35,135 bases of DNA, taken from NCBI GenBank assembly GCA_025363355.1, contig JANYEB010000028.1, positions 1 to 35,135 of the forward strand, written 5' to 3'. Shown one piece after another: positions 17,784-25,144 of this stretch (positions are counted from its first letter, which is position 1; each line of letters opens with the position of its first letter). The position numbers were made by a program, and so were the translations under genes. This DNA comes from Chitinophagaceae bacterium. GTDB lineage: Bacteria; Bacteroidota; Bacteroidia; Chitinophagales; Chitinophagaceae. The notes below the pieces were generated by a model. It was not told where the DNA came from. It saw only the letters and a program-made list of their open reading frames with translations, and searched no databases.

Positions 17784-18278
17784 TTAAATTAATGTTTCAC
17801 CGTAACAAGCCATTGCTAAAGCATCACAAATACCTGAATGAGGTATTTTAGATCTTTTAGTAGCTAAGAAATCTTGATTTGGAAAACGATTTTTTAAATA
17901 TAAAAAAGCATTTCGTTTAGTATCACCTGTATCTTGTACATCTTTAAATATATATTTTTGCCATTTTTTAGGTTGAACAATTATGTATTCTATATTTAAG
18001 GCAGATAAAATACCATGCATAATACCAAAAGAAACACCAAAATTAAACATTGAAGTTACCCCTTGACCTGGCATAGCATGAGCATTTTCAAGTATTACCA
18101 AATCAGGATTCCATATTTTTAACATACTAATTATGGTGTAAATATCATAATCAGTATGTTTTTTCTTTTTTGTAATAGTTTCTATAGTTGGCATGATAAT
18201 AGTTTTAGATAAATTGTTTAAAGTATCTAAATACCCAATTCCACCTTTGTAACCATTATCAATACCAACTATAATCAT
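17784..18278 (-). CDS. RuvC-like Holliday junction resolvase
   Basis: 164 residues from ATG 18278 (MIIVGIDNGYKGG). A longer frame to 18305 runs into the previous gene and lacks the usual leader. Catalytic residues of the RuvC fold are in place: Asp7 in GIDNG on strand 1, Glu64 in LVILENAHA, and His147/Asp152 in HSGICDALAMACYG. The middle GQGVTSMFNFGVSFGIMHGIL and VQPKKWQKYIF match the pattern seen in phage RuvC proteins. It would resolve branched DNA before packaging, consistent with its place upstream of the terminase genes. Confidence 0.85.
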   Translation of the reverse strand: MIIVGIDNGYKGGIGYLDTLNNLSKTIIMPTIETITKKKKHTDYDIYTIISMLKIWNPDLVILENAHAMPGQGVTSMFNFGVSFGIMHGILSALNIEYIIVQPKKWQKYIFKDVQDTGDTKRNAFLYLKNRFPNQDFLATKRSKIPHSGICDALAMACYGETLI

Positions 18279-18279
18279 A

Positions 18280-18837
18280 TTAATTAAAACTTGAATAAGT
18301 TTCACCTGAAAGATTTAAAAGATCTTTACTTTTTCCAGTTTTTTTAGCATCTTCATGCAAAGATTTAGATAAAGCATTTTCAGAAATATTTTGTATGAAA
18401 ATTTCACCAGTTTCATATTTTTTAAATATTTCAGCACCTTCTTTTTCTGTTATTTTACCTCTTAAAGCTCTAAATGGAATTGAAAAATATACAAACCCAT
18501 TTTTAACTCCAATTGGATCTAACTCACAAAATTGAATAGTGACATAGTCTCCTATTGCAATTTTATTTTTTATGATAATATCATCAAATTTAGAAGCTAA
18601 ATGCACCTGTCCAATTACAGGTACTTGTGATTGTCGGTCCATTGCATCGTTTTGCAAATAAATATCTTGATAGTATTGTTTTGCAAATTTAAGTGGATCT
18701 AATTTTCTTAATTGTTCAGCGTTTCCAGCAACTATCAAAAACCCTGATTCTGTTTCAGAACCATTAGGATCTGGTGGAAATGGCATTTTAACAATAATTG
18801 TGTCTCTAAATAATTCAGATTCTATATATGTATTCAT
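18280..18837 (-). CDS. Candidate divergent GroES-like co-chaperonin
   Basis: 185 residues. The order of elements resembles a chaperonin-10 fold. A strand RDTIIVK (11-17) stands where GroES has 'DRVLVK'. A Pro/Gly-rich stretch with ETESGFLIV (about 28-36) stands where the mobile loop 'TAGGIVLP' is. VPVIGQVHLA (72-81) matches 'GEVVAVG', and IAIGDYVTIQF (93-103) matches 'VKVGDKVLF'. An insertion of about 35 residues separates loop and second half, and about 55 extra residues follow. The gene is in the same operon as the phage GroEL, like T4 gp31 supplying a co-chaperonin. I infer the function; the similarity is weak and could be a generic beta-barrel. Confidence 0.4.
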   Translation of the reverse strand: MNTYIESELFRDTIIVKMPFPPDPNGSETESGFLIVAGNAEQLRKLDPLKFAKQYYQDIYLQNDAMDRQSQVPVIGQVHLASKFDDIIIKNKIAIGDYVTIQFCELDPIGVKNGFVYFSIPFRALRGKITEKEGAEIFKKYETGEIFIQNISENALSKSLHEDAKKTGKSKDLLNLSGETYSSFN

Positions 18838-18918
18838 GATAAAATTATTAAATTATTAAATTGTAGTATTATTCTTCTTTTTGTGTTGAATATGTAGCTT
18901 TTACAGCCCGTGAAATTA

Positions 18919-19368
18919 TTAAGCAATTGTAGGAATTTGCTCTATATTTTCTGATGCTGTTTCGCTAGGAACTTCTGATGCTATTTCGCTAGGAACTTCT
19001 GATGCTGTTTCGCTAGGAACTTCTGATGCTGTTTCGCTAGGAACTTCTGATGCTGTTTCCTCTAAAGATTTAACATTTTTTGCCTCTTCAATTCCTTTTT
19101 GAATTGCATTAAAAACAGCTCCTAAAAATTGTCTAGCAACTATTTTGTTATCCACATTTTCAACATTAATCCCTGCTGCTTCTACGAAAGCTAAACAATT
19201 ACTAATATTATTTAAAGCTGCTTCTCCATTAGGGAAACCTACAGTAACACCTGTTGGCTCTGAAACATCTGGAGATGCAGGTGCAAAAGTTGGCTCTGAA
19301 TTTGTTGAACTGACAACATCTTGGGTTGCTGGAGTAGAATTTACATCTACGATAGTTTCGTCTTGCAT
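18919..19368 (-). CDS. Acidic protein with SETASEVP tandem repeats
   Basis: 149 residues from ATG 19368 (MQDETIVDVN). A longer frame to 19509 merely runs through the previous gene. The N-terminal 40 residues are Thr/Ser/Pro-rich and disordered. Residues 45-95 form a helical domain (EAALNNISNCLAFVEAAGIN). The C-terminal part is about four and a half copies of an eight-residue acidic unit, SETASEVP. No family is recognised. A disordered acidic tail could act as a scaffold or spacer. Confidence 0.6.
   Translation of the reverse strand: MQDETIVDVNSTPATQDVVSSTNSEPTFAPASPDVSEPTGVTVGFPNGEAALNNISNCLAFVEAAGINVENVDNKIVARQFLGAVFNAIQKGIEEAKNVKSLEETASEVPSETASEVPSETASEVPSEIASEVPSETASENIEQIPTIA
18949..19060. 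repeat. 24-bp in-frame tandem repeat (about 4.6 copies)
   Basis: Near-identical 24-bp units start at 18949, 18973, 18997, 19021 and 19045 (partial). One copy differs by a single base (ATTTCG for GTTTCG), changing Thr to Ile in SETASEVP. The unit length is a multiple of three, so copy number can change without a frameshift. Confidence 0.95.
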
Positions 19369-19381
19369 ATATAAAAAAATA

Positions 19382-20050
19382 TTAAATTTCGTCAAAAAAA
19401 GTTTCAATTTTAGGCTTACTTGAAAATTCAGCATCTTTAGTTTCTTGTATTTCTTGAACTTCAATTGGAATATCTTTGGAATTTTCAATAGATATTGATG
19501 AATCAGCATCAGATGTTTTAGGTTGATTATTGCTAAAAATACCTATGTTCATCTTACCGCTATTAGGGTCACTAAATGATTCTTTAATATTTAAAATATC
19601 TAATAATCTATAAAATTCATCACGATAAATTTTGAGATCTTTTTTATAGCTATTTAATTCCATAAATTTAATCTTTAATTTAGACTCGTTTAATTGAAGC
19701 TCATCTAAATCATCAGCATTAAATATGGATTCACTAATTTGATCTATTTCTCTTTGAATGCGTTTAACACCACCTTCAAAAAAATTGATTCTATCAATAG
19801 CAGAATCATATCTTTTACCAATATCAATAGTTGCAGAATCTCTTTTAATTATTTCTGCAACATACCTTGTTTCCAATTTAGCTCTTGTAGATGCAAGATC
19901 TAATTCAGCATCACTAACAATATTTCTAGCTTTTTCTCGAAGTATATCAAGTGAATTTACTACATTTTGTTTTTCAAGTAATGCAGTATTTACCATTTGA
20001 GTTGTTTCCAGTTTTTTATCAGGAATAATTGTTAAATTTTGTTCAGCCAT
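19382..20050 (-). CDS. Coiled-coil protein, first gene of the leftward operon
   Basis: 222 residues from the second of two adjacent ATGs (20050; the first is 20053). Residues 35-155 are long charged helices (SLDILREKARNIVSDAELDL, KRIQREIDQISESIF), strongly coiled-coil-like, followed by a disordered acidic C-terminus. No family is recognised. It is the first gene left of the divergent control region. A leftward promoter is not clear: TTGAGT, 16 bp, TATCAT is the best candidate near 20066-20093. Confidence 0.6.
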   Translation of the reverse strand: MAEQNLTIIPDKKLETTQMVNTALLEKQNVVNSLDILREKARNIVSDAELDLASTRAKLETRYVAEIIKRDSATIDIGKRYDSAIDRINFFEGGVKRIQREIDQISESIFNADDLDELQLNESKLKIKFMELNSYKKDLKIYRDEFYRLLDILNIKESFSDPNSGKMNIGIFSNNQPKTSDADSSISIENSKDIPIEVQEIQETKDAEFSSKPKIETFFDEI

Positions 20051-20136
20051 CATCTAATCAATAAAATATTATGATAGTGTCTGTCAAGAGATACTCAAAA
20101 ACATACATAAATGTACTTTTTTGTTAATCTAATTAT

Positions 20137-20165
20137 TTGACAAAAATTGGTAATAAAATTATACT
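20137..20165 (+). promoter_or_regulatory. Strong sigma70 promoter of the rightward control region
   Basis: TTGACA (20137-20142), a 17-bp spacer and TATACT (20160-20165). The expected start is near 20172. It reads into the small structured RNA and, if the terminator is passed, into the replication operon. Confidence 0.8.
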
Positions 20166-20237
20166 TGTTTTTGTAGATCCGACTTCAGCAATCAATCTAC
20201 AAGTAGTTCGTGCTACTTGACACTTTTTGTATTTTAT

Positions 20238-20253
20238 GTCATTATATAATGAC
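20238..20253. promoter_or_regulatory. Perfect 16-bp palindrome, operator or hairpin
   Basis: GTCATTATATAATGAC is its own reverse complement. It lies between the divergent operons. It could bind a dimeric repressor, for instance the TrpR-like protein at 26053, or fold in the RNA. It also contains TATAAT, but the TTGACA at 20217-20222 is 22 bp away, too far for a normal promoter. Confidence 0.5.
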
Positions 20254-20277
20254 TGAAAGTCTAAAAAGCATTTCAAA

Positions 20278-20305
20278 ACTCCCGCACGAACGGGAGTGCT
20301 TTTTT
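20278..20305 (+). terminator. Intrinsic terminator of the small RNA
   Basis: ACTCCCG (20278-20284), loop CACGAA, CGGGAGT (20291-20297), then GCTTTTTT. The 7-bp stem is GC-rich against a very AT-rich background. An upstream AAAAAGC can extend pairing with GCTTTTT. Confidence 0.9.
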
Positions 20306-20306
20306 A

Positions 20307-20456
20307 TGGGAAAATTTATGTAAAATAGGTAACTTATTATTAGCAGATTATAAAAAATATAAAAATATTTCAAAACTTTTAGGAATAACACTTAAAATTG
20401 AAAAATTAATTCAAGAAGCTCAAGAATACAATTTTTATTTTGAAACAACAATTTGA
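20307..20456 (+). pseudogene. Protein-like open frame without a start codon
   Basis: After the terminator an open frame reads WENLCKIGNLLLADYKKY and so on, ending ...QEAQEYNFYFETTI and TGA at 20454. Its residue content is that of a real helical protein, with a helix-turn-helix-like ISKLLGITLKIEKLIQ. It has no ATG, GTG or TTG in frame. It may be the tail of a gene whose front was replaced by the promoter and terminator unit, or a gene starting at ATA/ATT. Confidence 0.3.
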
Positions 20457-20463
20457 TAAACTT

Positions 20464-21792
20464 ATGTCCAATAAAAAAGAATATATGAATAATGAAAAAA
20501 TAGCACTTATAGATAGTTTTGCTTCTAGGCGAAGTAATCTTATTTATGATAAGAAATTGAGAAAATATTGTAAAACTATAAATGCAACGATCCTATTTTC
20601 TCAATTAATATACTGGTTCTCAAAACAACAATATAGAATGTTTTATAAATTTACTTCTCCTTGCAGTAATGGAAGGTACAAAGAAGGTGATAGCTGGATA
20701 GAAGAACTTGGTTTTACAGGGAGGGAGTTCGATGAGGCGTTTAATCTGATTGGATTTAAAATTTCTAGTAAAGATCAATTGTTTGAATCTAAGGATGAAA
20801 TAAGTAATCACTGCTTCTATTCTTACCATGATAGAAAAAGTAAACAGACTTGGTATAATATTAATCTGGATAAAGTTACAGAAGTTATGGTAAATTGCTA
20901 CCAAAATGAAATAATTGCCAATAAACTTTCTCAATTTAGCATTCCAAATGAGCTTGAAGAGATGATAAAAAACATAGAAAGTATTAACTCAGAGGTAAAT
21001 GGTATTAACTCAGAGGTAAATGGTATTCACTCAGAGGTAAATGGTATTCACTCAGAGGTAAATACGTATTCACCCACAGGTAAATCTATTATTATACAGA
21101 ATACTACACAGAATACTACACAAGATATTACTCAAGATAATAAAACATATACAACACCTAGCTCACCAACCTCAACTCCTGCGGAGTCTTCGGATGGTTC
21201 CCTTTTAGGTGTTGGTATAAATACGCAAGGCGTGACCACTATAGATTTACAATCTAAAGATGTTGGTATAGAAAATATAGATTTAGAAACAAACTGTTTA
21301 AATAATTTACCCCCCAGCCCCCCACTGCTATCGCCTGCAAAACGATCAACTGATAAATTATCATTTGACATTCAGCAGGCATTTGATGAAGTTTGGAAAC
21401 TGTATCCAGACAAAGATGGGAAGGTAGTATCTTTTAAAAAATACGAAAAAATTATTAAAAAAACTCCTAGTTTAGTTTTTGTAATTTTAGACAAAGTAAA
21501 AGATTTGCGAAAATTTAAAGAATTGATGACAACAGAAGAATTTAAAGCTGTAAACTATTTTCATTATTTTAAGAATTTTTCCACCTGGTTAAACCAAGAA
21601 TGCTGGGAAGAAGAGTTTGTTGAAAATTTACTTGATAAAACTTCTGAAAGAAATAGACGAGCTTATAAATTGATTTTAGATAAGTTTAGACCTGAACTAA
21701 CCACTCAAACCACTTCACAGACAATCTCAGATATACAGCCGCTTTCTAGGACTGATTACTTAAACGCAATGAATGATTTATATAATCATTAA
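20464..21792 (+). CDS. Replication initiation protein
   Basis: 442 residues from ATG 20464; a TTG at 20440 would add eight. Residues 20-150 look like the winged-helix domain of phage and plasmid initiators (INATILFSQLIYWFSK, GDSWIEELGFTGREFDEAFN, KQTWYNINLDKV). A repetitive linker (SEVNGI units) and a Thr/Ser/Pro-rich disordered region follow. The C-terminal segment FDEVWKLYPDKDGKVVSFKK resembles the 'F..fW..YP.k.gK..A' domain found in phage replisome-organiser proteins. Helicase and primase genes follow, so it probably opens the origin and recruits helicase. The in-gene repeats may be the origin itself. Confidence 0.7.
   Translation: MSNKKEYMNNEKIALIDSFASRRSNLIYDKKLRKYCKTINATILFSQLIYWFSKQQYRMFYKFTSPCSNGRYKEGDSWIEELGFTGREFDEAFNLIGFKISSKDQLFESKDEISNHCFYSYHDRKSKQTWYNINLDKVTEVMVNCYQNEIIANKLSQFSIPNELEEMIKNIESINSEVNGINSEVNGIHSEVNGIHSEVNTYSPTGKSIIIQNTTQNTTQDITQDNKTYTTPSSPTSTPAESSDGSLLGVGINTQGVTTIDLQSKDVGIENIDLETNCLNNLPPSPPLLSPAKRSTDKLSFDIQQAFDEVWKLYPDKDGKVVSFKKYEKIIKKTPSLVFVILDKVKDLRKFKELMTTEEFKAVNYFHYFKNFSTWLNQECWEEEFVENLLDKTSERNRRAYKLILDKFRPELTTQTTSQTISDIQPLSRTDYLNAMNDLYNH
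20980..21063. repeat. Four 21-bp direct repeats in the initiator gene, possible iterons
   Basis: Four consecutive 21-bp units with the core GTATTMACTCAGAGG followed by TAAAT start at 20980, 21001, 21022 and 21043. A diverged fifth copy (CCCACAGG) lies at about 21064-21085. They encode GI(N/H)SEVN. The arrangement resembles phage initiator genes such as lambda O, in which the protein's own binding sites lie in its gene. Confidence 0.85.
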
Positions 21793-21839
21793 TTTTTCAA
21801 ATGAATGATTAATACAATAACTAATAATTCAAAAACAAT

Positions 21840-23297
21840 ATGTCAGATTTCAATTTAGATACCCTCTCATTGAACGAGAAGACCGCCCAGCAGGGCATTT
21901 TAGGACTCTTGCTAATAGTTGGTAGCTTTAACACTCAAACTGCGTTTATAGAGGGTTTAAATCATACTTTTTTTACAGACTTCGATTACCGTATAGCATA
22001 CAAACAATTATGTGAGGAAATTAAGATTAGGACAGACAAAAGAATCGACTTAGACGATTTCTTAAAAATCTATAAAGGTGAGCTTACTGAACAAGATTTT
22101 ATAGATTCAGTACAAGTTTTAAATGTTTATAAAGTTGAAGAGTGTGTAGATACTCTTTATGATTGCTATAAAAAATCTTCACTAAAAGAAAATGTAGCCA
22201 AAGCTTTAGCCAACAGTGATTTTGAAAATCCAGATGGAGTAATCAGACAATTAGCTGATGTAGTTGCTAGTTACTCTTCAAAGATAGTTCCCAAGAAAAC
22301 AAGTTACTTGCATGAGTTGTCTAGTAAATATGAAAATGAAGTATTAGAACCAGGTATTCCAATTACTCATTCTGCAACTTTAGATATGGCTTTTGGAGGT
22401 TTACAGTCAGGAGTATATCTACTAGGTGCAAAGTCAGGTTTAGGTAAAACAAATTATAGTGTGCAAATATCATTAGACGTAGCTGAGCAAGGTTACAATG
22501 TACTTTATTTTCAGTTAGAAGTTACCGAAAGAATGATATTTAATAAGTTTTTAGCTAATATCACTGAAACCCCTCCACAAATTATGAATAATATTTTTGA
22601 TAAGAAGATGCCTGATGGAACTATTATTCCAGCTAAAGAATATGCAGAATCAAAAGGATCAAAAGTTAATATAGATTCTTTGAGAGGCAAATATAGAGAT
22701 GCGGCTAAAAAATTTGCTGATTTACCTATTAAACTTACAGATCAAATTACTTCTGAAGGCGATATAGAAAAATCTATTGCAGATCATTTTTATAAAGGTT
22801 TGTTAAAATTTGTAGTTGTTGATTATATCGGATTAGTTGAATCGGATAATCCAAGAGATCCAGAATGGCAGCGAGTAGCTGATTTCACAACTAAGCTTAC
22901 GAAACTAACAATTAAGTATAATTTTACAGCTCTATTAGTAGTACAGTTTACCAAAGGTAGTGCCGATAAATACCATAAAGCTACTGATGATGACGAAATT
23001 AGCATGGAAAGTATCAGTGGTGGCTCTGCTATTTACAAGAACTCTACAGGTATTATGATTCTTACTCAAGATAGTAGAATGATTGCAAGAGAGAAAGATC
23101 CTGCAGCATCAGCTACAGAGCAAATGCAAAGAGCTGCTGAATCATTTTGTAAAATGACAATTGTTAAAAACAGATTGGAAAGCTTTGGAGGTAGTTTTTA
23201 CATGACCTACCAAAAACCATTATCTAGGTTTAGAGAGATACCTAAACATTTTGTAGATCAAGCACTTCTTCCTTTCACAATTAAATCTAAAAATTAA
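21840..23297 (+). CDS. dnaB: Replicative DNA helicase, DnaB family
   Basis: 485 residues. A short N-terminal domain (about 150 residues) begins with the DnaB-like EKTAQQGILGLLL. The RecA-like motor has Walker A GAKSGLGKT (196-204), the following helix, LYFQLEVTERMI (motif H1a), Walker B LKFVVVDYIGL (about 323-331) and SISGGSAIYKNSTGIMILTQD, the usual DnaB motif before the last strand. It unwinds DNA at the phage fork, in a unit with the initiator upstream and the primase downstream. The leader AAAAACAATATG has no Shine-Dalgarno. Confidence 0.93.
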   Translation: MSDFNLDTLSLNEKTAQQGILGLLLIVGSFNTQTAFIEGLNHTFFTDFDYRIAYKQLCEEIKIRTDKRIDLDDFLKIYKGELTEQDFIDSVQVLNVYKVEECVDTLYDCYKKSSLKENVAKALANSDFENPDGVIRQLADVVASYSSKIVPKKTSYLHELSSKYENEVLEPGIPITHSATLDMAFGGLQSGVYLLGAKSGLGKTNYSVQISLDVAEQGYNVLYFQLEVTERMIFNKFLANITETPPQIMNNIFDKKMPDGTIIPAKEYAESKGSKVNIDSLRGKYRDAAKKFADLPIKLTDQITSEGDIEKSIADHFYKGLLKFVVVDYIGLVESDNPRDPEWQRVADFTTKLTKLTIKYNFTALLVVQFTKGSADKYHKATDDDEISMESISGGSAIYKNSTGIMILTQDSRMIAREKDPAASATEQMQRAAESFCKMTIVKNRLESFGGSFYMTYQKPLSRFREIPKHFVDQALLPFTIKSKN

Positions 23298-23300
23298 ATT

Positions 23301-23534
23301 ATGCGACCCACTAAAACAAGTACCAAATGCAAAATGTGCGGTAAAAGATATAAACTAACAGGTTGGGATTACACACTTGAAGAATTAGAAACCTGTTTCA
23401 CTTGCCTAAACATAACTAGGTTTGTGAAAAATTTTGAAGATACTCTAAATTATCAATTAAAATATGGCATAAATCCCACTAAAGCAGAAGTAAAAATCAC
23501 TTTTAAAGTTAAATATTTAGGCACTCAAAAATAA
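23301..23534 (+). CDS. Small zinc-ribbon protein
   Basis: 77 residues. CKMCGKRY near the start and CFTCLN about 20 residues later form a four-cysteine zinc site. The rest is basic (VEVKITFKVKYLG-like strand at the end). It sits 3 bp after the helicase and 3 bp before the primase, so it is probably a replisome accessory or a detached zinc domain of the primase. No specific family recognised. Confidence 0.7.
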   Translation: MRPTKTSTKCKMCGKRYKLTGWDYTLEELETCFTCLNITRFVKNFEDTLNYQLKYGINPTKAEVKITFKVKYLGTQK

Positions 23535-23537
23535 CAT

Positions 23538-24533
23538 ATGGCACACTTAACACCAATTCAAAAATTACAAGAGCAATTGAGTGAAATAGAAATTAATTTA
23601 GAAAAAATTACTATAAAACTAGAATATGTTAATTTATTATCTGAAAAAGAAAACGTGTTAAAGCAGATTTTTGAATTACAGACACCTAAAATTATTACTT
23701 CAAAAATTCCAATTTCTATTTGTTATAAAGTAAAAGGTAAGGTTAAAGATAGAAATGCTGCAGAGTGGAACTATCTTAGGAATAATTACGAACAGCATGA
23801 GATGACTCCAAAAGAGATAGCTCAAACAGTTCAACAAGGTTATGCGATTTGTTGCTCTTTGTTTAACAAGGTTAGGCTTATTGAAAATTTTAAATATTCT
23901 GAATTAATTGCAATTGATATTGATGACAGTCTTACTTTGGATAAAGCTTTGGCCTCAAAGTTTGTTCAAAATTATTGTAGTTTGATTTATACTACTTCAT
24001 CTCACACACCAGAAAAACACAAGTTTAGGTTGATTTTTAAACTAGAAAAGGGAATTAGCGATCCAGTGGAGTATAAAAAAACATATCAATATTTAGCTGA
24101 TATGTTTAAAGGGGCAGATCCACACTGCAAAGATGTATGCCGTATTTTTTTTGGCTCAATAAACTGTGAATACTGGATTTTTGATAAAATTCTTACAGTA
24201 GATATGATTAGCAAATTAGAATCTAGGTATAATGAAAAACATAAACCTAGAGAGATTAAAAATATTGCTTTTCAACAAGATACAGATAGAGACTATAATA
24301 TTGCTATTGACATACTCAATATGCTACCTCAAAAGATTGAGTATGATGATTGGTTTGCAGTTTTGTGTGCAATGGTTAATACTTTTGGGCATGATGTGGC
24401 TAGTATGTTATCTAGGCAAAAGTGGGACGATAGAGATATACCTTATAAAATATCAACTATTAAACGTCAAGAAATTACATTTGCTTCTATGGTTCATATA
24501 GGTCAAAGATATGGCTGGACCTTTAGTAGGTAA
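23538..24533 (+). CDS. Primase of the archaeo-eukaryotic (AEP) type with PriCT-like domain
   Basis: 331 residues. A coiled N-terminus (1-50) is followed by a catalytic core with IAIDIDDSL (Asp127, Asp129; metal ligands) and LIYTTSSHTPEKHKFRLIF, where the SSH and basic strand match AEP primases. A third conserved block is CRIFFGSINCEYW. Residues about 255-331 (YDDWFAVLCAMVNTFGHDV to KISTIKRQEITFASMVHIG) match the PriCT-2 pattern found behind phage and plasmid AEP primases. It would make primers for the helicase encoded two genes upstream. An intrinsic terminator follows. Confidence 0.8.
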   Translation: MAHLTPIQKLQEQLSEIEINLEKITIKLEYVNLLSEKENVLKQIFELQTPKIITSKIPISICYKVKGKVKDRNAAEWNYLRNNYEQHEMTPKEIAQTVQQGYAICCSLFNKVRLIENFKYSELIAIDIDDSLTLDKALASKFVQNYCSLIYTTSSHTPEKHKFRLIFKLEKGISDPVEYKKTYQYLADMFKGADPHCKDVCRIFFGSINCEYWIFDKILTVDMISKLESRYNEKHKPREIKNIAFQQDTDRDYNIAIDILNMLPQKIEYDDWFAVLCAMVNTFGHDVASMLSRQKWDDRDIPYKISTIKRQEITFASMVHIGQRYGWTFSR

Positions 24534-24538
24534 ATTAA

Positions 24539-24562
24539 AACCTCCTATACGGAGGTTGTTTA
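24539..24562. terminator. Bidirectional hairpin between convergent genes
   Basis: AACCTCC, loop TATAC, GGAGGTT (24539-24557), then GTTTAA on the plus strand and TTTAATTT on the minus strand. It separates the primase gene from the convergent HExxH gene, but the U-tract is short on both sides. Confidence 0.65.
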
Positions 24563-24639
24563 ATAACAAAGTGATTTATAATATAGATTATTTATCTAAA
24601 AAACTAATTTGCATTTGTTTCCAATAAGCATAGTTGTTA

Positions 24640-25089
24640 TTACCAAATATTTAGCAGGTGAAATTTATCATAAATTGCTCGGACTATTTCTCCAATAGTG
24701 TAAGCAAGCTTCTCTTCTTCATTATTACAATCTTCTATATTTAAATTGGGAAATTGTTTTAAGTTTCTAAGAGTAGCTAAAGCAGCATGAACTGATTCAT
24801 GGGTCACTAATGCTCCACCCATCTTTTCTTTACAAAATAACATAGTAGCCATCTTGGTTTTGATTATATCAACCATTTTACCATCTTTATCTATTTTATA
24901 TAAATCTGGCTCTGGTTTAACTATGGCTAAATAATTAGGTTTTTCTATTATTTCTCCATAGGTTAAATATTTATCAAAATATTTATACATATCTGTTTTA
25001 ACATCAAATACACAAATTTTTACAGTGATTCCAGCTTGAAATTTTAAGAAAGGGTTGTGTTTGGTTGGGTTCACGTTAAAGGTTAACAT
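24640..25089 (-). CDS. HExxH metallopeptidase-like protein
   Basis: 149 residues, MLTFNVNPTKHN. THESVHAALATL contains a zincin motif, His97-Glu98-Ser-Val-His101, and the helix EEEKLAYTIGEIVRAIYD 25-35 residues later supplies Glu134 or a nearby acidic residue as a possible third ligand. Such small HExxH proteins recur in phage genomes; their substrates are mostly unknown. It may be transcribed from a TATAAT box at 25107-25112 (minus strand), but the -35 is poor. It lies with a nuclease gene on the opposite strand to the replication operon. Confidence 0.65.
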   Translation of the reverse strand: MLTFNVNPTKHNPFLKFQAGITVKICVFDVKTDMYKYFDKYLTYGEIIEKPNYLAIVKPEPDLYKIDKDGKMVDIIKTKMATMLFCKEKMGGALVTHESVHAALATLRNLKQFPNLNIEDCNNEEEKLAYTIGEIVRAIYDKFHLLNIW

Positions 25090-25144
25090 ATTAATTTTTT
25101 AAATACATTATATAGTTCTTGTTTTCTTTTGTATTAAGCGTAAA

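Larger units (their letters stand above)
20172..20306 (+). ncRNA. Short structured RNA or attenuated leader between promoter and terminator
   Basis: The predicted transcript is about 130 nt and has no convincing reading frame. TTGTAGAT (20171-20178) pairs with ATCTACAA (20195-20202). CAAGTAG (20200-20206) pairs with CTACTTG (20213-20219). The two stems share three bases, so they compete. A palindrome follows at 20238-20253 and a canonical terminator at 20278-20305. It may be a free-standing regulatory RNA or a leader that controls read-through into the replication genes. No known RNA family recognised. Confidence 0.6.

Noticed and set aside
18949-19060. CRISPR-like array
   Set aside because: Units are contiguous without spacers and lie in frame in a coding gene; it is a minisatellite.
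20217-20250. Second promoter before the replication operon (TTGACA at 20217, TATAAT at 20245)
   Set aside because: The spacer is 22 bp, too long for sigma70; the TATAAT is part of the palindrome.
20980-21063. CRISPR-like array in the initiator gene
   Set aside because: Direct repeats without spacers, coding for a peptide repeat.
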